Part shown: positions 1 through 9,818 of the stretch, piece after piece
How the letters are laid out: each line of letters starts with the position of its first letter
How positions within the stretch are numbered: position 1 is the first letter of the stretch
Assembly (NCBI RefSeq): GCF_000280925.3
Contig: NZ_CP012109.1
Location: forward strand, 9,212,001 to 9,276,000
From: Myxococcus hansupus
GTDB lineage: Bacteria; Myxococcota; Myxococcia; Myxococcales; Myxococcaceae
Reading direction: 5' to 3'
DNA: 64,000 bases
Position numbers and translations under genes: made by a program
The notes under the pieces: model-generated
The model's database searches: none
Seen by the model: the letters and a program-made list of their open reading frames with translations, nothing else
Told to the model about the DNA's origin: nothing

Positions 1-9
1 GGACGCGTC

Positions 10-861
10 TCAGTACCGGAGGCCAATCCCGAGGAAGGGCCCGTGGAAGGTGTCGACGTTGGCGATGCCGTCCACATAGCCGGCGTCATCCAGCACCATG
101 CCGCGGTAGCCGCCGCGCAGCACCACCGCGCCCAGGTGCAGCGCCAGCGCGGCGCTCGCGTCCACCTGCCGGTAGGGGAAGGGCGTCACCTGCAGGCGGG
201 CCTCCACGTCCAGCGGGCCGGCGAGGCAGGCCTCCAGTGAGGCACCGAAGCTGGGGCCCACGAAGGTGATGTCCGGCGCGTGCGCGGTGCTGAGGCCGGC
301 CTCCGCGCGCAGCCGGGCGCGCTCGTGGGAGATGAGCGCCCAGGTGAGGTGCGACTGGGTCAGCGTGATGGTGTCCGAGCCATACGAGCCGTCGTCCGTG
401 GGCAGCCCCAGGCCCGTCATCCGCAGGTCGATGCCGAAGCGCCGGCCCTCCAGCCCGAGGAAGAGGTCACCCCCGGCGCCGCCTTCGCTCACCGGACCGC
501 CCTGGATGCCCAGGCGGAAGGACAGCGGCGCCGCGTGGCGGTCGCCGCGCAGCTCCGGCGCCACGTTCATCCGGTGGTTGCCGGTGATGAGGATGGCCGC
601 GAGCCAGGACGAGGGGACCACCGTCGCGCCCCCGCTGACGTGCCGCCGGTTGTTCGACGCGCGCCGCCGGGAGGGGCGGCGGGGGGCGTCGTCGTCGTCC
701 GTGCCGATGGCGGAGGCGCCGTGTTCGTTGCTGTCCCGGTCCTTCTTGGACTCGCTCTGCGAGGGCCGGGAGCGCTTGCCGAAGCGGGCCTCGGCCGCCG
801 TCGGACCCAGGGTCAGCCCGAGCGCGACGAGGGCACACAGCACGGTCCGGAATGGGAACAC
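10..861 (-). CDS. Secreted, probably outer-membrane beta-barrel protein
   Basis: The 283-residue product begins with a signal peptide (hydrophobic residues 4-20, AxA-type cut near residue 25). A charged, low-complexity Arg/Ser/Asp linker follows to about residue 80. The rest alternates short Gly-rich and aromatic strands and ends in ...GIGLRY; a C-terminal aromatic residue is typical of outer-membrane barrels. The start is a GTG preceded by AGGAG seven bases upstream. The barrel assignment is inferred from composition and end signature; the family and function are unknown. Confidence 0.6.
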   Translation of the reverse strand: MFPFRTVLCALVALGLTLGPTAAEARFGKRSRPSQSESKKDRDSNEHGASAIGTDDDDAPRRPSRRRASNNRRHVSGGATVVPSSWLAAILITGNHRMNVAPELRGDRHAAPLSFRLGIQGGPVSEGGAGGDLFLGLEGRRFGIDLRMTGLGLPTDDGSYGSDTITLTQSHLTWALISHERARLRAEAGLSTAHAPDITFVGPSFGASLEACLAGPLDVEARLQVTPFPYRQVDASAALALHLGAVVLRGGYRGMVLDDAGYVDGIANVDTFHGPFLGIGLRY

Positions 862-972
862 GGGTCAGCTCCTGAAGATGGGCCGGGGATGCGGCCACCG
901 GTGACTGGGACGCCCGGTGGCCTGCTTTATTCAACCCGACATCTCCTCACCCCGCGGGAGGCTGCCGGGGGG

Positions 973-2475
973 CTACTGCGCGGGGCAGTTGGCGGGGTTG
1001 TCCAGGCACGCCTTCGTCGTGAGGCACTGGCCCGCGGACTTCTGCACGGTGCACGAGTCCGAGCACTTGGGCGGGAGCTTGGAGAAGTCGCACGTCATCC
1101 CGCAGGTGGTCTGCGACTTGGGTGAAATGGCCTCGCAGGGCGTGCGCAGGAACACGGTGATGGGCTCGGTCTGCATGTAGCCCCGCGCGTCCATGCAGCT
1201 CTCGAAGTCGCCATCCCCCTCCACCAAGGTCCCGTCGTTCACGTGGCAGCGGGCGGGTTGGGCGCTGAGGCTGCCCGGCTCACAGGGCCCCGCGGCGTGC
1301 GCCATGCAGCCTTCGATGCGGTCGCCGGAGATGCTGGTGTTGGCGCAGATGCGCGAGCGCAAGTGGCTGTCGCCGTCCACCCAGTCCCGTCCGTGGCAGG
1401 CGTGCACGTTGTCGTGGACCACGCCCTTGAAGCGCAAATCCCGCAGGGTGGGCTGGAAGTTGTCCAGGTTCAGGAGGACCTCCACCGTCAGGCCCTTGGG
1501 GTCGAACATGTTTCCGTAGAAGGCGCCCTCGCGGAACGTGTAGGCGCCGAAGGGCGCGGCCGGGTAGCGGCCCGTGGTGGCCACGGGCGCCGCCCAGGAG
1601 CCGGGCCTCGCCTCGCGGTTGAAGGGCGCGGACATGACGCTGTAGCGGCCCGAGCGGGGGCACTCGAACTCCACGCTGGGGGCGATGCCACCGCACGTGT
1701 TGCCATCCGTGTCCGCCAGGCGGTCCTTCCACGCGCAGCCCTTCGCGTCCTCGCACACGCGCAGCACCCGGTCGCCGTGGATGCTGCCGATCCGGCCGGT
1801 GCAGGTGTTGGGGGAGGGCGCGCCCGCGGCCAACATCACCTTCTCTCCGGCGGAGCAGGTGCCCACGTTCTCACCCAGCCAGCCGCATTCGGCCTGGAGG
1901 CCCGCTTCCCGCGTCTGGCAGGGCAGGAACATGGGGCTCCATTCCCGGGGCGCGCCGGAGGGGTTGAAGCGCAGGGGCTCGGAAGGGTCCTCGCCGCGCA
2001 TGGACACCATCACCCGGCGGCCGAAGGCGTTGTTGCGCGCCAGAAGACAGGCCGTCACGTAGCGCAGACAGGACGGGCTCGGCTGGTCGTACTCCCACTC
2101 CGAGCACAGGCCCAGCTCGCCCTCGAAGACGAACGTCTCGCCCGCGCGGCTGACCCACTTCACGGACGCGTGGGGCGGCAGGGCACACTGGGCCAGGTAC
2201 GTCATCACGCTGCGGGCCGCTGGGTGCTCCAGCGTGTGCTTCAGCCGCGGGTCGGAGGCGAACATCCGGGTGTGCAGCGGCTGGGTCGACAGGGCCTCCA
2301 GCGCTGCCCGGTTGGTGGTGAGCGCGTTGAAGGCCAGCTCGTCGGCGCGCAGCGAGTTCAGGATGCGGATGCCTGGCTCCGCCCGGGCCGGAGCCGGGAG
2401 AACCAGCACGGCCGTCAGGGCCAGGAGCGCGGCCAGCAGGGGCCGCGAGGGGGCGCGGGGAGCGAAGTGTGACAT
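973..2475 (-). CDS. Secreted Cys-rich hypothetical protein
   Basis: The start is placed at the ATG that opens a clear signal peptide (MSHFAP..., hydrophobic run of about 20 residues ending PARA). A longer frame upstream has no signal and looks non-coding. The mature part (about 470 residues) contains many cysteines, densest in the last 60 residues (CGMTCDFSK, CSDSCTVQ), suggesting a disulfide-bonded extracytoplasmic protein. An N-terminal stretch with repeated 'NALTTNRAALEAL' character could be helical. I do not recognise the family. It lies on the same strand as its neighbours but is separated from them by more than 100 bases. Confidence 0.6.
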   Translation of the reverse strand: MSHFAPRAPSRPLLAALLALTAVLVLPAPARAEPGIRILNSLRADELAFNALTTNRAALEALSTQPLHTRMFASDPRLKHTLEHPAARSVMTYLAQCALPPHASVKWVSRAGETFVFEGELGLCSEWEYDQPSPSCLRYVTACLLARNNAFGRRVMVSMRGEDPSEPLRFNPSGAPREWSPMFLPCQTREAGLQAECGWLGENVGTCSAGEKVMLAAGAPSPNTCTGRIGSIHGDRVLRVCEDAKGCAWKDRLADTDGNTCGGIAPSVEFECPRSGRYSVMSAPFNREARPGSWAAPVATTGRYPAAPFGAYTFREGAFYGNMFDPKGLTVEVLLNLDNFQPTLRDLRFKGVVHDNVHACHGRDWVDGDSHLRSRICANTSISGDRIEGCMAHAAGPCEPGSLSAQPARCHVNDGTLVEGDGDFESCMDARGYMQTEPITVFLRTPCEAISPKSQTTCGMTCDFSKLPPKCSDSCTVQKSAGQCLTTKACLDNPANCPAQ

Positions 2476-2634
2476 GGAGCGTGGACCTCGGAGCGGGATG
2501 ATGACGCGATGCCGTCGAGGTAGCACGTAGCGGGCCGGGGCCTCATGCCCGAGGTTCCGCGGGGTTGCGCGAGGCCCTGTGGCCTGGGCGTCCACGGTGC
2601 CTGGGCGCGGTGTGGACGCGGGGGCAACAGCCCG

Positions 2635-3012
2635 TCAGCGGCGGCCCTGCTTCTTGGCCTTGGCCAGGCGCCTGGAGGGCTCCGCCTTGCCCGGGGGCGG
2701 CGTGGGCGGCTGCAGGGCGGTGGTGCACGCGGCGGTGGCCGTCACCGCCGCGGCGTAGGCGGCGTGGTGCTGTTGTTCCAGCGTCCTCAGCCGTCGCGAC
2801 ATGGCGTCGCGCAGGGCCTGGAGCTCGGCCACGCGGGCCTCGGACTCGGCCGCTTCGCGGGACAGGGCGTCGTTGCGGTCCACCAGGGCGGAGATGGAGC
2901 GCGTTCCCGCCCAGGCCCCTGTCGTGGCGAGCATCACCGCGCCCACCAGCAGGCCCCAGGGCAGCCACGCCCGGCGCGGGGGCGCCGACTCGTTTCGCTG
3001 CATCGCTTCCAT
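2635..3012 (-). CDS. Small membrane-anchored coiled-coil protein
   Basis: The predicted product has 125 residues: a short basic N-terminus, one transmembrane segment (WLPWGLLVGAVMLATTGAWA, about residues 15-34), a heptad-like helical region (about 40-80) rich in Ala/Glu/Arg, and a Pro/Lys-rich tail. The topology is a single anchor with a periplasmic coiled coil. The gene starts 34 bases after the upstream histidine kinase stop, so co-transcription is plausible; a role as an accessory to that kinase is only inference. An ATG nine bases further in is an alternative start. Confidence 0.55.
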   Translation of the reverse strand: MEAMQRNESAPPRRAWLPWGLLVGAVMLATTGAWAGTRSISALVDRNDALSREAAESEARVAELQALRDAMSRRLRTLEQQHHAAYAAAVTATAACTTALQPPTPPPGKAEPSRRLAKAKKQGRR

Positions 3013-3046
3013 GACCGGGAGGTTAGCGGGCGTCGCGGGGTAGGCT

Positions 3047-5257
3047 TCAAGGGGAGGACGTGGGAGCTGGCGGCACCTCGCCCAGGGGCAGGCGCAGCAC
3101 GAAGCGCGCGCCGGGGCCCAGTGACGGCGTCTCCACCGTGAGGTCTCCGCCGTGGGCGCGGGCAATCTGGCGGGAGATGTAGAGCCCCAGGCCCAGGCTG
3201 GCGCGCGCGTGCTCGCCGGTGGCGCGCTCGAAGCGCTCGAAGATGCGCGGCGCGGCGCCGGCGGGGATGCCAGGGCCCCAGTCGCGCACGACCACGAGCG
3301 CGGCCCCGGCCTCCACGTCCACGGACAGCTCCACCGGCTGGCCCGGCGCGTACTTCATCGCGTTGGACAGCAGGTTCATCAGGACCTGCTCCACGCGGAG
3401 CCGGTCCACGTGGGCGATGACGGGCGTGTTCGCGTGCGTCACCGGGGCGCAGCCAGCCGCCACCAGGGCCTCCTCCATGCGAGCCACCAGCCGGTGCACC
3501 AGCGCGGACAGGTCCACGTCCTCGCGCTCCACGTCCAGGCGGCCGGTGCTGATGCGCGCCACCTCGAACAGGTGCGTCACCAGGTGGGACAGCCGCTCCG
3601 CCTGGCGCTGCGTGCTGGCCAGGCCCTGGTGCAGCCGCTCCGGTGGCATGGGCAGGCCCTTGTCCACGGCGCGCAGCAGCGAGGCGAGCTGGAGCTGGAG
3701 CGCGGACAGGGGCGTGCGCAGCTCATGGGTGGCGATGGCCACGAACTCGTCGCGCGCGGCCACGGCCCGGGACGCCTCGCGGTACAGCCAGGCGTTGTCC
3801 ACGGCGAGCGCGGTGCGGGACGCGAGGTCCTCCAGGAAGTCCAAGTCCCGGTCCTGGTAGCGCCGGTTCGGGTCCTGGGAGACGACGCTGAGCACCCCCA
3901 GGCAGCGTCCGCGCGCCACCAGCGGCACGAACATCGCGGAGTGTCCGCCCAGCGCCTCCATCAGCTTGCGGTGCTCTGGGGACAGCGAGAGGGCGTCCCG
4001 CCACGCCGGGTCGATGTGCGCGGCGAGCATGGGGCGGCCCGTCTCCAGCACGTGGCGGATGGGCGAGCGTGAGCCGGGCGGCGGCGGAAAGCGCAGGGCG
4101 TCGTGGAGGAGCTGCTGGGTGGCGGCGTCGCTGGCCAGGGCCTCCACGCGCTCCAGTCCCCGGCCGTCGTCGGCGAGCACGTCCACGGTGCAGTAGTCCG
4201 CCAGCTTCCCGCCCACCAGGAGCTGCGCGGCGGTGCGCAGCGTGGTGCGCCAGTCCAGCGAGTGGGACAGGCGCGCGGTGGCCTCGGCGAGGAAGCGCAG
4301 CCGCTCCTCCTCCACCTTCTGCTCCGTCACCTCGGTGACGGTGGTGCCCACGCCCACCCTCGTGTCGCCGGCCACCACCGGGAAGTGGGTGACGCGGAAG
4401 TGGCGCCGCTCGCCGTCCCCCGCGTCCGTCAGGAGCTGGTCCACCACCGGCACGCCGGTGTGCATCACCTCGCGCATCATCACTTCCACGGGCGCGGCCC
4501 GGGGGCCCAACAGCTCCAGCAAGGTGCGGCCCGGGTGGGCTTCCGTCGGCAGCCGGTTGAGGGCCGCTTGCTTCGGGTTCGCGCGCACGCAGCGCAAGTC
4601 CTGGTCGAAGAGGGCCATGCCCACTGGCGCGGCGTCCAGGAACGCCCGCATGCTCGCGAGCCGCAGGTCCCGTTGGCGCAACCCCTCCAGGGCCTCCCGG
4701 TGCTCACGGGCATTCGCCAGCGCGAGCGCGGCCCGGTGGGCGAAGTCCTCCGCCGCCTCGCGCACCCGCGCGGTGTCTTGCGCGTGGGGCTCGGTGAAGG
4801 AGAGCGTGAGGAGGCCGAGTGAGCGCGGCCCCTTGCGCAGGGGCAACAGGTAGAGCGCGTGCGGCGTGCCCCCGTCCGGCGTGCGCGGCGGCTCGGCGTG
4901 CGCCGTCAGCGCGGGTCCGCCGGGGACCGTCACCCACCGCGCGACGCCGTCCTTCAGCGCAGCATCCCACGCCGCGCCCCGGCTCCAGGGCCCCGGACGC
5001 GGCGGCCGTTGCTCCAGCTCCCGCTGCCACGCGGGGACGCGGGTGGCGAAGGCGCCCAGGCAGACCCGGCCGTCGTCCTCCACCACGTCCAGCAAGGCCA
5101 CGTCCGCCCATTCGCGCACGGCCAGCCGGACCACGGTGGCCAGCGTCTGTTCCCAGTCCAGGCTCTCCGCGAGCAGGCGGCTGGCTTCGGAGAGGAACGC
5201 GTCCGTCCGCGCCGGAGCGGCGGAGGACGGGGGCCGGGAGGAGGGAGGCTCGGACAT
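3047..5257 (-). CDS. Sensor histidine kinase (GAF-PAS-GAF-HisKA-HATPase)
   Basis: A 736-residue soluble kinase with no transmembrane segment. Order seen: a GAF-like region (about 20-190), a PAS region (about 205-310), a second GAF region (about 320-490), HisKA with a normal phosphoacceptor box (ATHELRTPLS, about 510) and an HATPase_c domain with an intact N box (NLLSNAMKYAPG), a canonical G1 box (RDWGPGIP) and G2 (GLGLGLYISRQ). It should autophosphorylate and signal to an unlinked response regulator; no receiver gene is adjacent. Such orphan cytoplasmic kinases are common in myxobacteria. Confidence 0.9.
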   Translation of the reverse strand: MSEPPSSRPPSSAAPARTDAFLSEASRLLAESLDWEQTLATVVRLAVREWADVALLDVVEDDGRVCLGAFATRVPAWQRELEQRPPRPGPWSRGAAWDAALKDGVARWVTVPGGPALTAHAEPPRTPDGGTPHALYLLPLRKGPRSLGLLTLSFTEPHAQDTARVREAAEDFAHRAALALANAREHREALEGLRQRDLRLASMRAFLDAAPVGMALFDQDLRCVRANPKQAALNRLPTEAHPGRTLLELLGPRAAPVEVMMREVMHTGVPVVDQLLTDAGDGERRHFRVTHFPVVAGDTRVGVGTTVTEVTEQKVEEERLRFLAEATARLSHSLDWRTTLRTAAQLLVGGKLADYCTVDVLADDGRGLERVEALASDAATQQLLHDALRFPPPPGSRSPIRHVLETGRPMLAAHIDPAWRDALSLSPEHRKLMEALGGHSAMFVPLVARGRCLGVLSVVSQDPNRRYQDRDLDFLEDLASRTALAVDNAWLYREASRAVAARDEFVAIATHELRTPLSALQLQLASLLRAVDKGLPMPPERLHQGLASTQRQAERLSHLVTHLFEVARISTGRLDVEREDVDLSALVHRLVARMEEALVAAGCAPVTHANTPVIAHVDRLRVEQVLMNLLSNAMKYAPGQPVELSVDVEAGAALVVVRDWGPGIPAGAAPRIFERFERATGEHARASLGLGLYISRQIARAHGGDLTVETPSLGPGARFVLRLPLGEVPPAPTSSP

Positions 5258-5474
5258 GGGCGAGGTGGCCGCGGGATGCGGCCAGGGCCCTACGTTGTGC
5301 GTGCCACCCTCCGGAAGACAACCCGATTACCCCGGAGAACGTCGGCGGGGTGATGCTCCTGGGCGGGGGCTGCTCGGCCGCCGGGGCGGGTTGATGCGCG
5401 CGGGCTTGATTCGAGGGGCGTGGGTGAGGCGTCATCCGGCACCTTTCCTTCAACTTCGGGAGCCGGTGGTCTGA

Positions 5475-6323
5475 ATGGCGATTGCGTGCGTGGTGTTGGA
5501 CTTCGACGGAACCTTCACGGACGTGGCGGCGGAGAGCGCGCCCTTCCTGCTGCATTTCCGGCAGGGATTGGCGGCGGCGCTGGGTGAGGATTTGGAGGCC
5601 GCGTGGGAGGAAGAGGTCGCCGCGTTGCGCGCGGGCGCGGACTCGCTGGGCTGGGATTTGGGCGGCCGGGTGGTGGCGCCCGCCACGGCGGACCCGTACC
5701 TGACGGCCACCTGCGCGGCGCACCGCCTGATGCAGCGCTTCGGGAAGGGCCTGGACGAGGCCGCGCGCTCCGACGTGGTGCAGAAGCTCTACCGCGAGGC
5801 CTACGCGCACTCGGCCACCGCCTTCAAGCCGGAGGCGAAGGAGGTGCTGGAGGCGCTGGTGGCCACGGGCCTGCCGGTGACGGTGGTGACGAACGCGCAC
5901 ACCGACCTGGTGGAGAAGAAGCTGGACGAGCTCGCCCCCCAGGGCCGCGAGAAGCTCACGGTGTCCGGCGACGCGCGCAAGTTCCTCCTGGACCCGCCGG
6001 ACGCGCCGGACGCGCGCTTCGCCACGGTGCCAGAGACGCAGACGCTGGACGGCGTGCTGCGCCGCCCCGTGTACCTGCGCCGGGGCCGCTACTTCGAGGC
6101 CCTCAAGCGCGTCTGGGAGCGCACGGGCACCACGCCGGAGCAGACGCTGGTGGCCGGTGACATCTTCGAGCTGGACCTCGCGCTGCCGGCCGCGCTGGGC
6201 GCGCAGGTGCAGTTGGTGTCCCGCGACAACGTGCTGCCCTACGAGCTGAAGGCCATGGAGCTGCTGGGCGCGCGCGGCGGCGCGGACCGCAGCCTGCACG
6301 CGGTGGTGCGGCGCGTGCGCTGA
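5475..6323 (+). CDS. HAD-superfamily hydrolase
   Basis: The 282-residue product has the full set of haloacid dehalogenase motifs. Motif I is VLDFDGTFTD, with the nucleophile and acid/base aspartates at residues 9 and 11. Motif II is VVTNAH, a basic residue lies in LKRVWERTG, and motif IV is AGDIFELD. The long insert after motif I is a helical cap, as in phosphatase-type members. The protein is probably cytoplasmic and Mg-dependent; the substrate is unknown. It faces atpA across a shared hairpin terminator. Confidence 0.85.
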   Translation: MAIACVVLDFDGTFTDVAAESAPFLLHFRQGLAAALGEDLEAAWEEEVAALRAGADSLGWDLGGRVVAPATADPYLTATCAAHRLMQRFGKGLDEAARSDVVQKLYREAYAHSATAFKPEAKEVLEALVATGLPVTVVTNAHTDLVEKKLDELAPQGREKLTVSGDARKFLLDPPDAPDARFATVPETQTLDGVLRRPVYLRRGRYFEALKRVWERTGTTPEQTLVAGDIFELDLALPAALGAQVQLVSRDNVLPYELKAMELLGARGGADRSLHAVVRRVR

Positions 6324-6332
6324 AAACACGAA

Positions 6333-6363
6333 GCCCCGCCTCCCAGTGAAGGGAGCGCGGGGC
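6333..6363. terminator. Bidirectional hairpin terminator between HAD hydrolase and atpA
   Basis: GCCCCGCCTCCC and GGGAGCGCGGGGC form an 11-12 bp stem with one bulged base around the loop AGTGAA. It sits between two convergent stop codons. A-runs flank the left side, which gives a U-rich tail for transcripts coming from atpA. Confidence 0.7.
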
Positions 6364-6412
6364 GCGTGCTTCGCGGGGCCTGGACGAGGCCCCGCGCCAT
6401 CCGGGACGGGCC

Positions 6413-7960
6413 TTAGACCTTGGCGCCCGGCGTCGGCTGGAAGACCTCGTTGAACTCCGTGATGGCCTTGGCCAGCGCCGCCTTGATGTCGGCGGTCAGC
6501 TCGCGCTTCGCGCCCAGGTCCTTGGCGACGTTCGGGTGCTTCCCGTCGGCGAACTCCAGGAACTCACGCATCCAGCGGACCACGTCGGCCACCGGGATGT
6601 CGCGAATCCAGCCGCGCTTCTTGGGGTCGTCGCGGTTGGTGGCGGCGAAAATCTGCATGACCTGCTTCTCGACGGGCATGGGCTCGTACTGGCCCTGCTT
6701 GAGCAGCTCGACCATGCGGGCGCCGCGCGCCAGCGTCTCCTGGGTGGCCTTGTCCAGGTCGGAGCCGAACTGGGCGAAGGCGGCCAGCTCGCGGTACTGC
6801 GCGAGCTCCAGCTTCATGGTGCCGGCGACCTGCTTCATGGCCTTGATCTGCGCGGCCGAACCGACGCGGGACACGGAGAGGCCCACGTTGATGGCCGGGC
6901 GGACGCCGGCGAAGAAGAGGTCCGTCTCGAGGAAGATCTGCCCGTCGGTGATGGAGATGACGTTCGTCGGGATGTACGCCGACACGTCACCGGCCTGGGT
7001 CTCGATGATGGGGAGCGCGGTGAGCGAACCGGCGCCCTCCTCGTCGGACAGCTTGGCGGCGCGCTCCAGCAGGCGGCTGTGCACGTAGAACACGTCGCCG
7101 GGGTAGGCCTCGCGACCGGGCGGGCGGCGGAGCAGCAGCGAGAGCTGACGGTACGCCACGGCCTGCTTGGACAGGTCGTCGTACACGATGAGCGCGTGCA
7201 TCTTGTTGTCGCGGAAGTACTCGCCCATGGCCACGCCGGCGTACGGCGCGAAGAACTGCATGGGGGCCGGGTCGGAGGCGTTGGACGCCACCACCGTGGT
7301 GTACTCCATGGCGCCGAAGCGGTTCAGCTTCTCCACCACCTGGGCGACCGTCGACTGCTTCTGGCCGATGGCCACGTAGATGCAGTAAACGTTCAGGCCC
7401 TTCTGGTTGATGATGGTGTCGATGGCGACGGCCGTCTTGCCCGTCTGGCGGTCACCGATGATGAGCTCGCGCTGACCGCGGCCCACCGGCACCAGCGCGT
7501 CCAGCGCCTTGATGCCCGTCTGCAGGGGCTCGTGCACGCTCTTGCGGGACACGATGCCGGGCGCCTTCACCTCGAGACGGCGCGTCTCGGTGGCGGCGAT
7601 GGGGCCCTTGCCGTCCAGCGGCTTGCCGAGCGGGTCCACCACGCGGCCGAGCAGCTCCTTGCCCACGGGCACGGACGCAATCTGCTGGGTGCGCTTGACG
7701 GTGTCGCCTTCGCGGATGGCCTGGAAGTCGCCCATGATGGCGACGCCGACGTTGTCCTCCTCGAGGTTCAGCACGAGGCCCTGCACGCCGTTGGTGAACT
7801 CCACGAGCTCACCGGCGAGCGCCCCCTCGAGGCCGTAGATACGCGCGATACCGTCACCGACGGACAGCACGGTACCCGTCTCCGCGACGGTGACCTTCTT
7901 CCCGTAGTCCTTGATCTGCTCCCGGATGATTCTGCTGATCTCGTCGGCGCGGATTTCCAT
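6413..7960 (-). CDS. atpA: F1Fo ATP synthase subunit alpha
   Basis: The 515-residue product has the normal length of bacterial F1 alpha. It carries the beta-barrel N-domain ([19 protein letters not shown]), the nucleotide-binding P-loop GDRQTGKT (about 169-176), the [12 protein letters not shown] segment and the conserved arginine region [11 protein letters not shown] (about 375). The start is the ATG of [10 protein letters not shown]; longer frames add a non-conserved extension. In most bacteria atpA directly follows atpH and precedes atpG. Here a kinase gene separates it from atpH, and a terminator and a convergent gene lie downstream, so atpG must be elsewhere. Confidence 0.97.
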   Translation of the reverse strand: MEIRADEISRIIREQIKDYGKKVTVAETGTVLSVGDGIARIYGLEGALAGELVEFTNGVQGLVLNLEEDNVGVAIMGDFQAIREGDTVKRTQQIASVPVGKELLGRVVDPLGKPLDGKGPIAATETRRLEVKAPGIVSRKSVHEPLQTGIKALDALVPVGRGQRELIIGDRQTGKTAVAIDTIINQKGLNVYCIYVAIGQKQSTVAQVVEKLNRFGAMEYTTVVASNASDPAPMQFFAPYAGVAMGEYFRDNKMHALIVYDDLSKQAVAYRQLSLLLRRPPGREAYPGDVFYVHSRLLERAAKLSDEEGAGSLTALPIIETQAGDVSAYIPTNVISITDGQIFLETDLFFAGVRPAINVGLSVSRVGSAAQIKAMKQVAGTMKLELAQYRELAAFAQFGSDLDKATQETLARGARMVELLKQGQYEPMPVEKQVMQIFAATNRDDPKKRGWIRDIPVADVVRWMREFLEFADGKHPNVAKDLGAKRELTADIKAALAKAITEFNEVFQPTPGAKV

Positions 7961-8197
7961 GGGCGTCTTGCGTCCTTGCACAGGGGCGGCCGACGTGGGG
8001 CAGGCCGCCGAAACCTTGAAGTCGGGGCCCCTTACCACGCACACCCCCCCGCTGCAATGCGCTCTGTACCTCCCAGGACACCCCGAGGGAGCACGCCCGT
8101 TCAGGAGTGGGACAGGCGGCGGCGCCCGCCCCGTCCGGGAGGGGCGTCAGGCCGCTCCTCACTACTCTGGGGCATCAGCAGCCGTTGCGGCGGCGGC

Positions 8198-9673
8198 TCA
8201 GTGCGCCGACTCGCGGGGCAGCCAGGCGATGAACCGCACGCCGCCCTGGGCGCAGGACTCCACCGCCAGCTTGCCGCCATGCGCGATGGCGATCTGCCGC
8301 GCCAGGAACAGGCCCAGCCCCAGGCCCTCCGGGGGCGCGGAGCGGTCCTTGCGGAAGGGCTCGAACAGGGAGGAGTGCTCCTCGGCGGCCACCGTGAGCC
8401 CGTGGCTGTGCACACACAGGGTGACGCCCCCCACCGCGCCCGCCAGCCGCAGCGTCACCGGGGACTCCGCCCGGCCCTGCTGGAGGACGTTGCCCAGCAG
8501 GTGGTCCGCCAACTGGCCCAGCCGCGCGGCGTCCCAGTGGCCGCGCAGGTCGCCCTCCAGCTCCATGAGGAGGGTGCGCCGCGGGTGCGTCCGGCGCCGC
8601 TCCTCCACCACGCGGGAGACGACGGCGTCCAGCTCGGCGGGCTCGGGCCGCAGCACCAGCCCGCCCGCCAGCCGCGCGCGGGTGAAGTCCATCAGCTCGT
8701 GGAGCATCCGCTCCATGCGCCGGGCGGCGTGGGACACCTGGCCCACCAGGGTGCGTTGGACGTCCTGCAGGCCGTCCATCTGCTGCAGGGTGTGGGTGCC
8801 CTGCTGGATGGACTGCAGGGGCCCCCGCATCTCCGTGTCCACCACGCCCAGCAACTGGTTGCGGAACTGCTCGGTGTGGGCCGTGCGCTCCTCGGCGGCC
8901 CTGCGGCTGCTGATGTCCCAGACGGCGGCCAGCCGCACCTGGCGGCCCTCCCACGTCACGAAGCGCCCCAGCACCTCCAGGGGCAGCCGCTGCCCGTCCC
9001 GACGCAGGACGACCACCTCGTAGGGCGTCTCCAGCCCGCGGCTGAGCACCAGGCCCACCTGGGAGCGGAACTCCGGGGCCACGTACTCCGACAGGTGCCG
9101 GCCGATCATCTCCGACGGCGTCGAGTAGCCCAGAAGCTGCGCCATCGCGCGGTTGGCGTCCAGCACCACGCCGTTGTCGTGCAGGAAGTGTCCGTCGCAC
9201 GCCACGTCCGCCAGGCTGCGCATGTGCGACTCGCGCGCGCGCAGCCGCTGCTCCTCCAGCACGCGCTCCGTCTCGTCGCGCACCCACAGCACCACGCCCG
9301 CCAGGGCTCCGCCATGAATCGCGGGGGACAGGCCCACCCGCAGGTGCTTCTCACCGGCGGACGAGGCCAGCACGCCCCGCAGCGGGGCCTCCACCACGTC
9401 CTCTCCCGCCAGGGCCCGGGCCAGCAGCGGCGACAGGGCCGGCGCCACGTGCGGCCACAGCTCCGACAGCGGGCGGCCCAGGTGCACGCGCGGCTCCAGG
9501 CCGGACAGCGCCGCCAGCGCGGTGTTCACCCATTGGGCGCGGAAGTCCCGGTCCAGCAGGGCCACGCCACACCCCGCCGCCTGGAGAAGCGCGCCCAGGA
9601 AGGGCCGCACTTCCTCCGGTGCCGCCAGCGAGGACGGACCTTCGGAATACCGGTGGAGTAGGGACTGCGCCAT
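8198..9673 (-). CDS. Degenerate PAS-PAS histidine kinase (pseudokinase) between atpH and atpA
   Basis: The 491-residue product has two PAS regions (about 25-140 and 145-262), a HisKA-like helix pair and an HATPase_c-like domain. Aligned with the kinase at 62001-63260, the phosphoacceptor box GHDLRNPL reads DTEMRGPL, so the histidine is replaced by Thr280 and the Asn by Gly. The N box is weakened (LADHLLGNVLQQ) and the G1 aspartate region reads VHSHGL, while G2 (GLGLGLFLARQ) is kept. It probably cannot autophosphorylate and may act as a binding or regulatory protein. It is on the same strand as atpH and atpA, with gaps of about 145 and 237 bases. Confidence 0.85.
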   Translation of the reverse strand: MAQSLLHRYSEGPSSLAAPEEVRPFLGALLQAAGCGVALLDRDFRAQWVNTALAALSGLEPRVHLGRPLSELWPHVAPALSPLLARALAGEDVVEAPLRGVLASSAGEKHLRVGLSPAIHGGALAGVVLWVRDETERVLEEQRLRARESHMRSLADVACDGHFLHDNGVVLDANRAMAQLLGYSTPSEMIGRHLSEYVAPEFRSQVGLVLSRGLETPYEVVVLRRDGQRLPLEVLGRFVTWEGRQVRLAAVWDISSRRAAEERTAHTEQFRNQLLGVVDTEMRGPLQSIQQGTHTLQQMDGLQDVQRTLVGQVSHAARRMERMLHELMDFTRARLAGGLVLRPEPAELDAVVSRVVEERRRTHPRRTLLMELEGDLRGHWDAARLGQLADHLLGNVLQQGRAESPVTLRLAGAVGGVTLCVHSHGLTVAAEEHSSLFEPFRKDRSAPPEGLGLGLFLARQIAIAHGGKLAVESCAQGGVRFIAWLPRESAH

Positions 9674-9818
9674 GTTCAGGTCGCCCGGGGTGGCACGGGT
9701 TTGTCCCGCGACCCCATGACTATACCGCTGTCAGGGCCTACAGGAAATACCGGTTAGCCCTGGACTGCGGGGTGATGCGGACGACCTGGAACGTTGGTTG
9801 CCCGGCGAGCGGCCGGAC

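Noticed and set aside
4704-6329. A 541-codon minus-strand frame spanning the kinase start and the HAD gene
   Set aside because: It overlaps two well-supported genes in other frames and has His/Arg/Gln-rich shadow composition typical of antisense frames in high-G+C DNA.
8128-8147. CGCCCC...GGGGCG hairpin downstream of the pseudokinase
   Set aside because: Only six base pairs, no T-run, and G+C-rich background makes such stems common; not called as a terminator.
6536-9661. A 1041-codon plus-strand frame opposite atpA and the pseudokinase
   Set aside because: Antisense shadow of atpA; composition is His/Val/Asp-rich and no family motifs appear.
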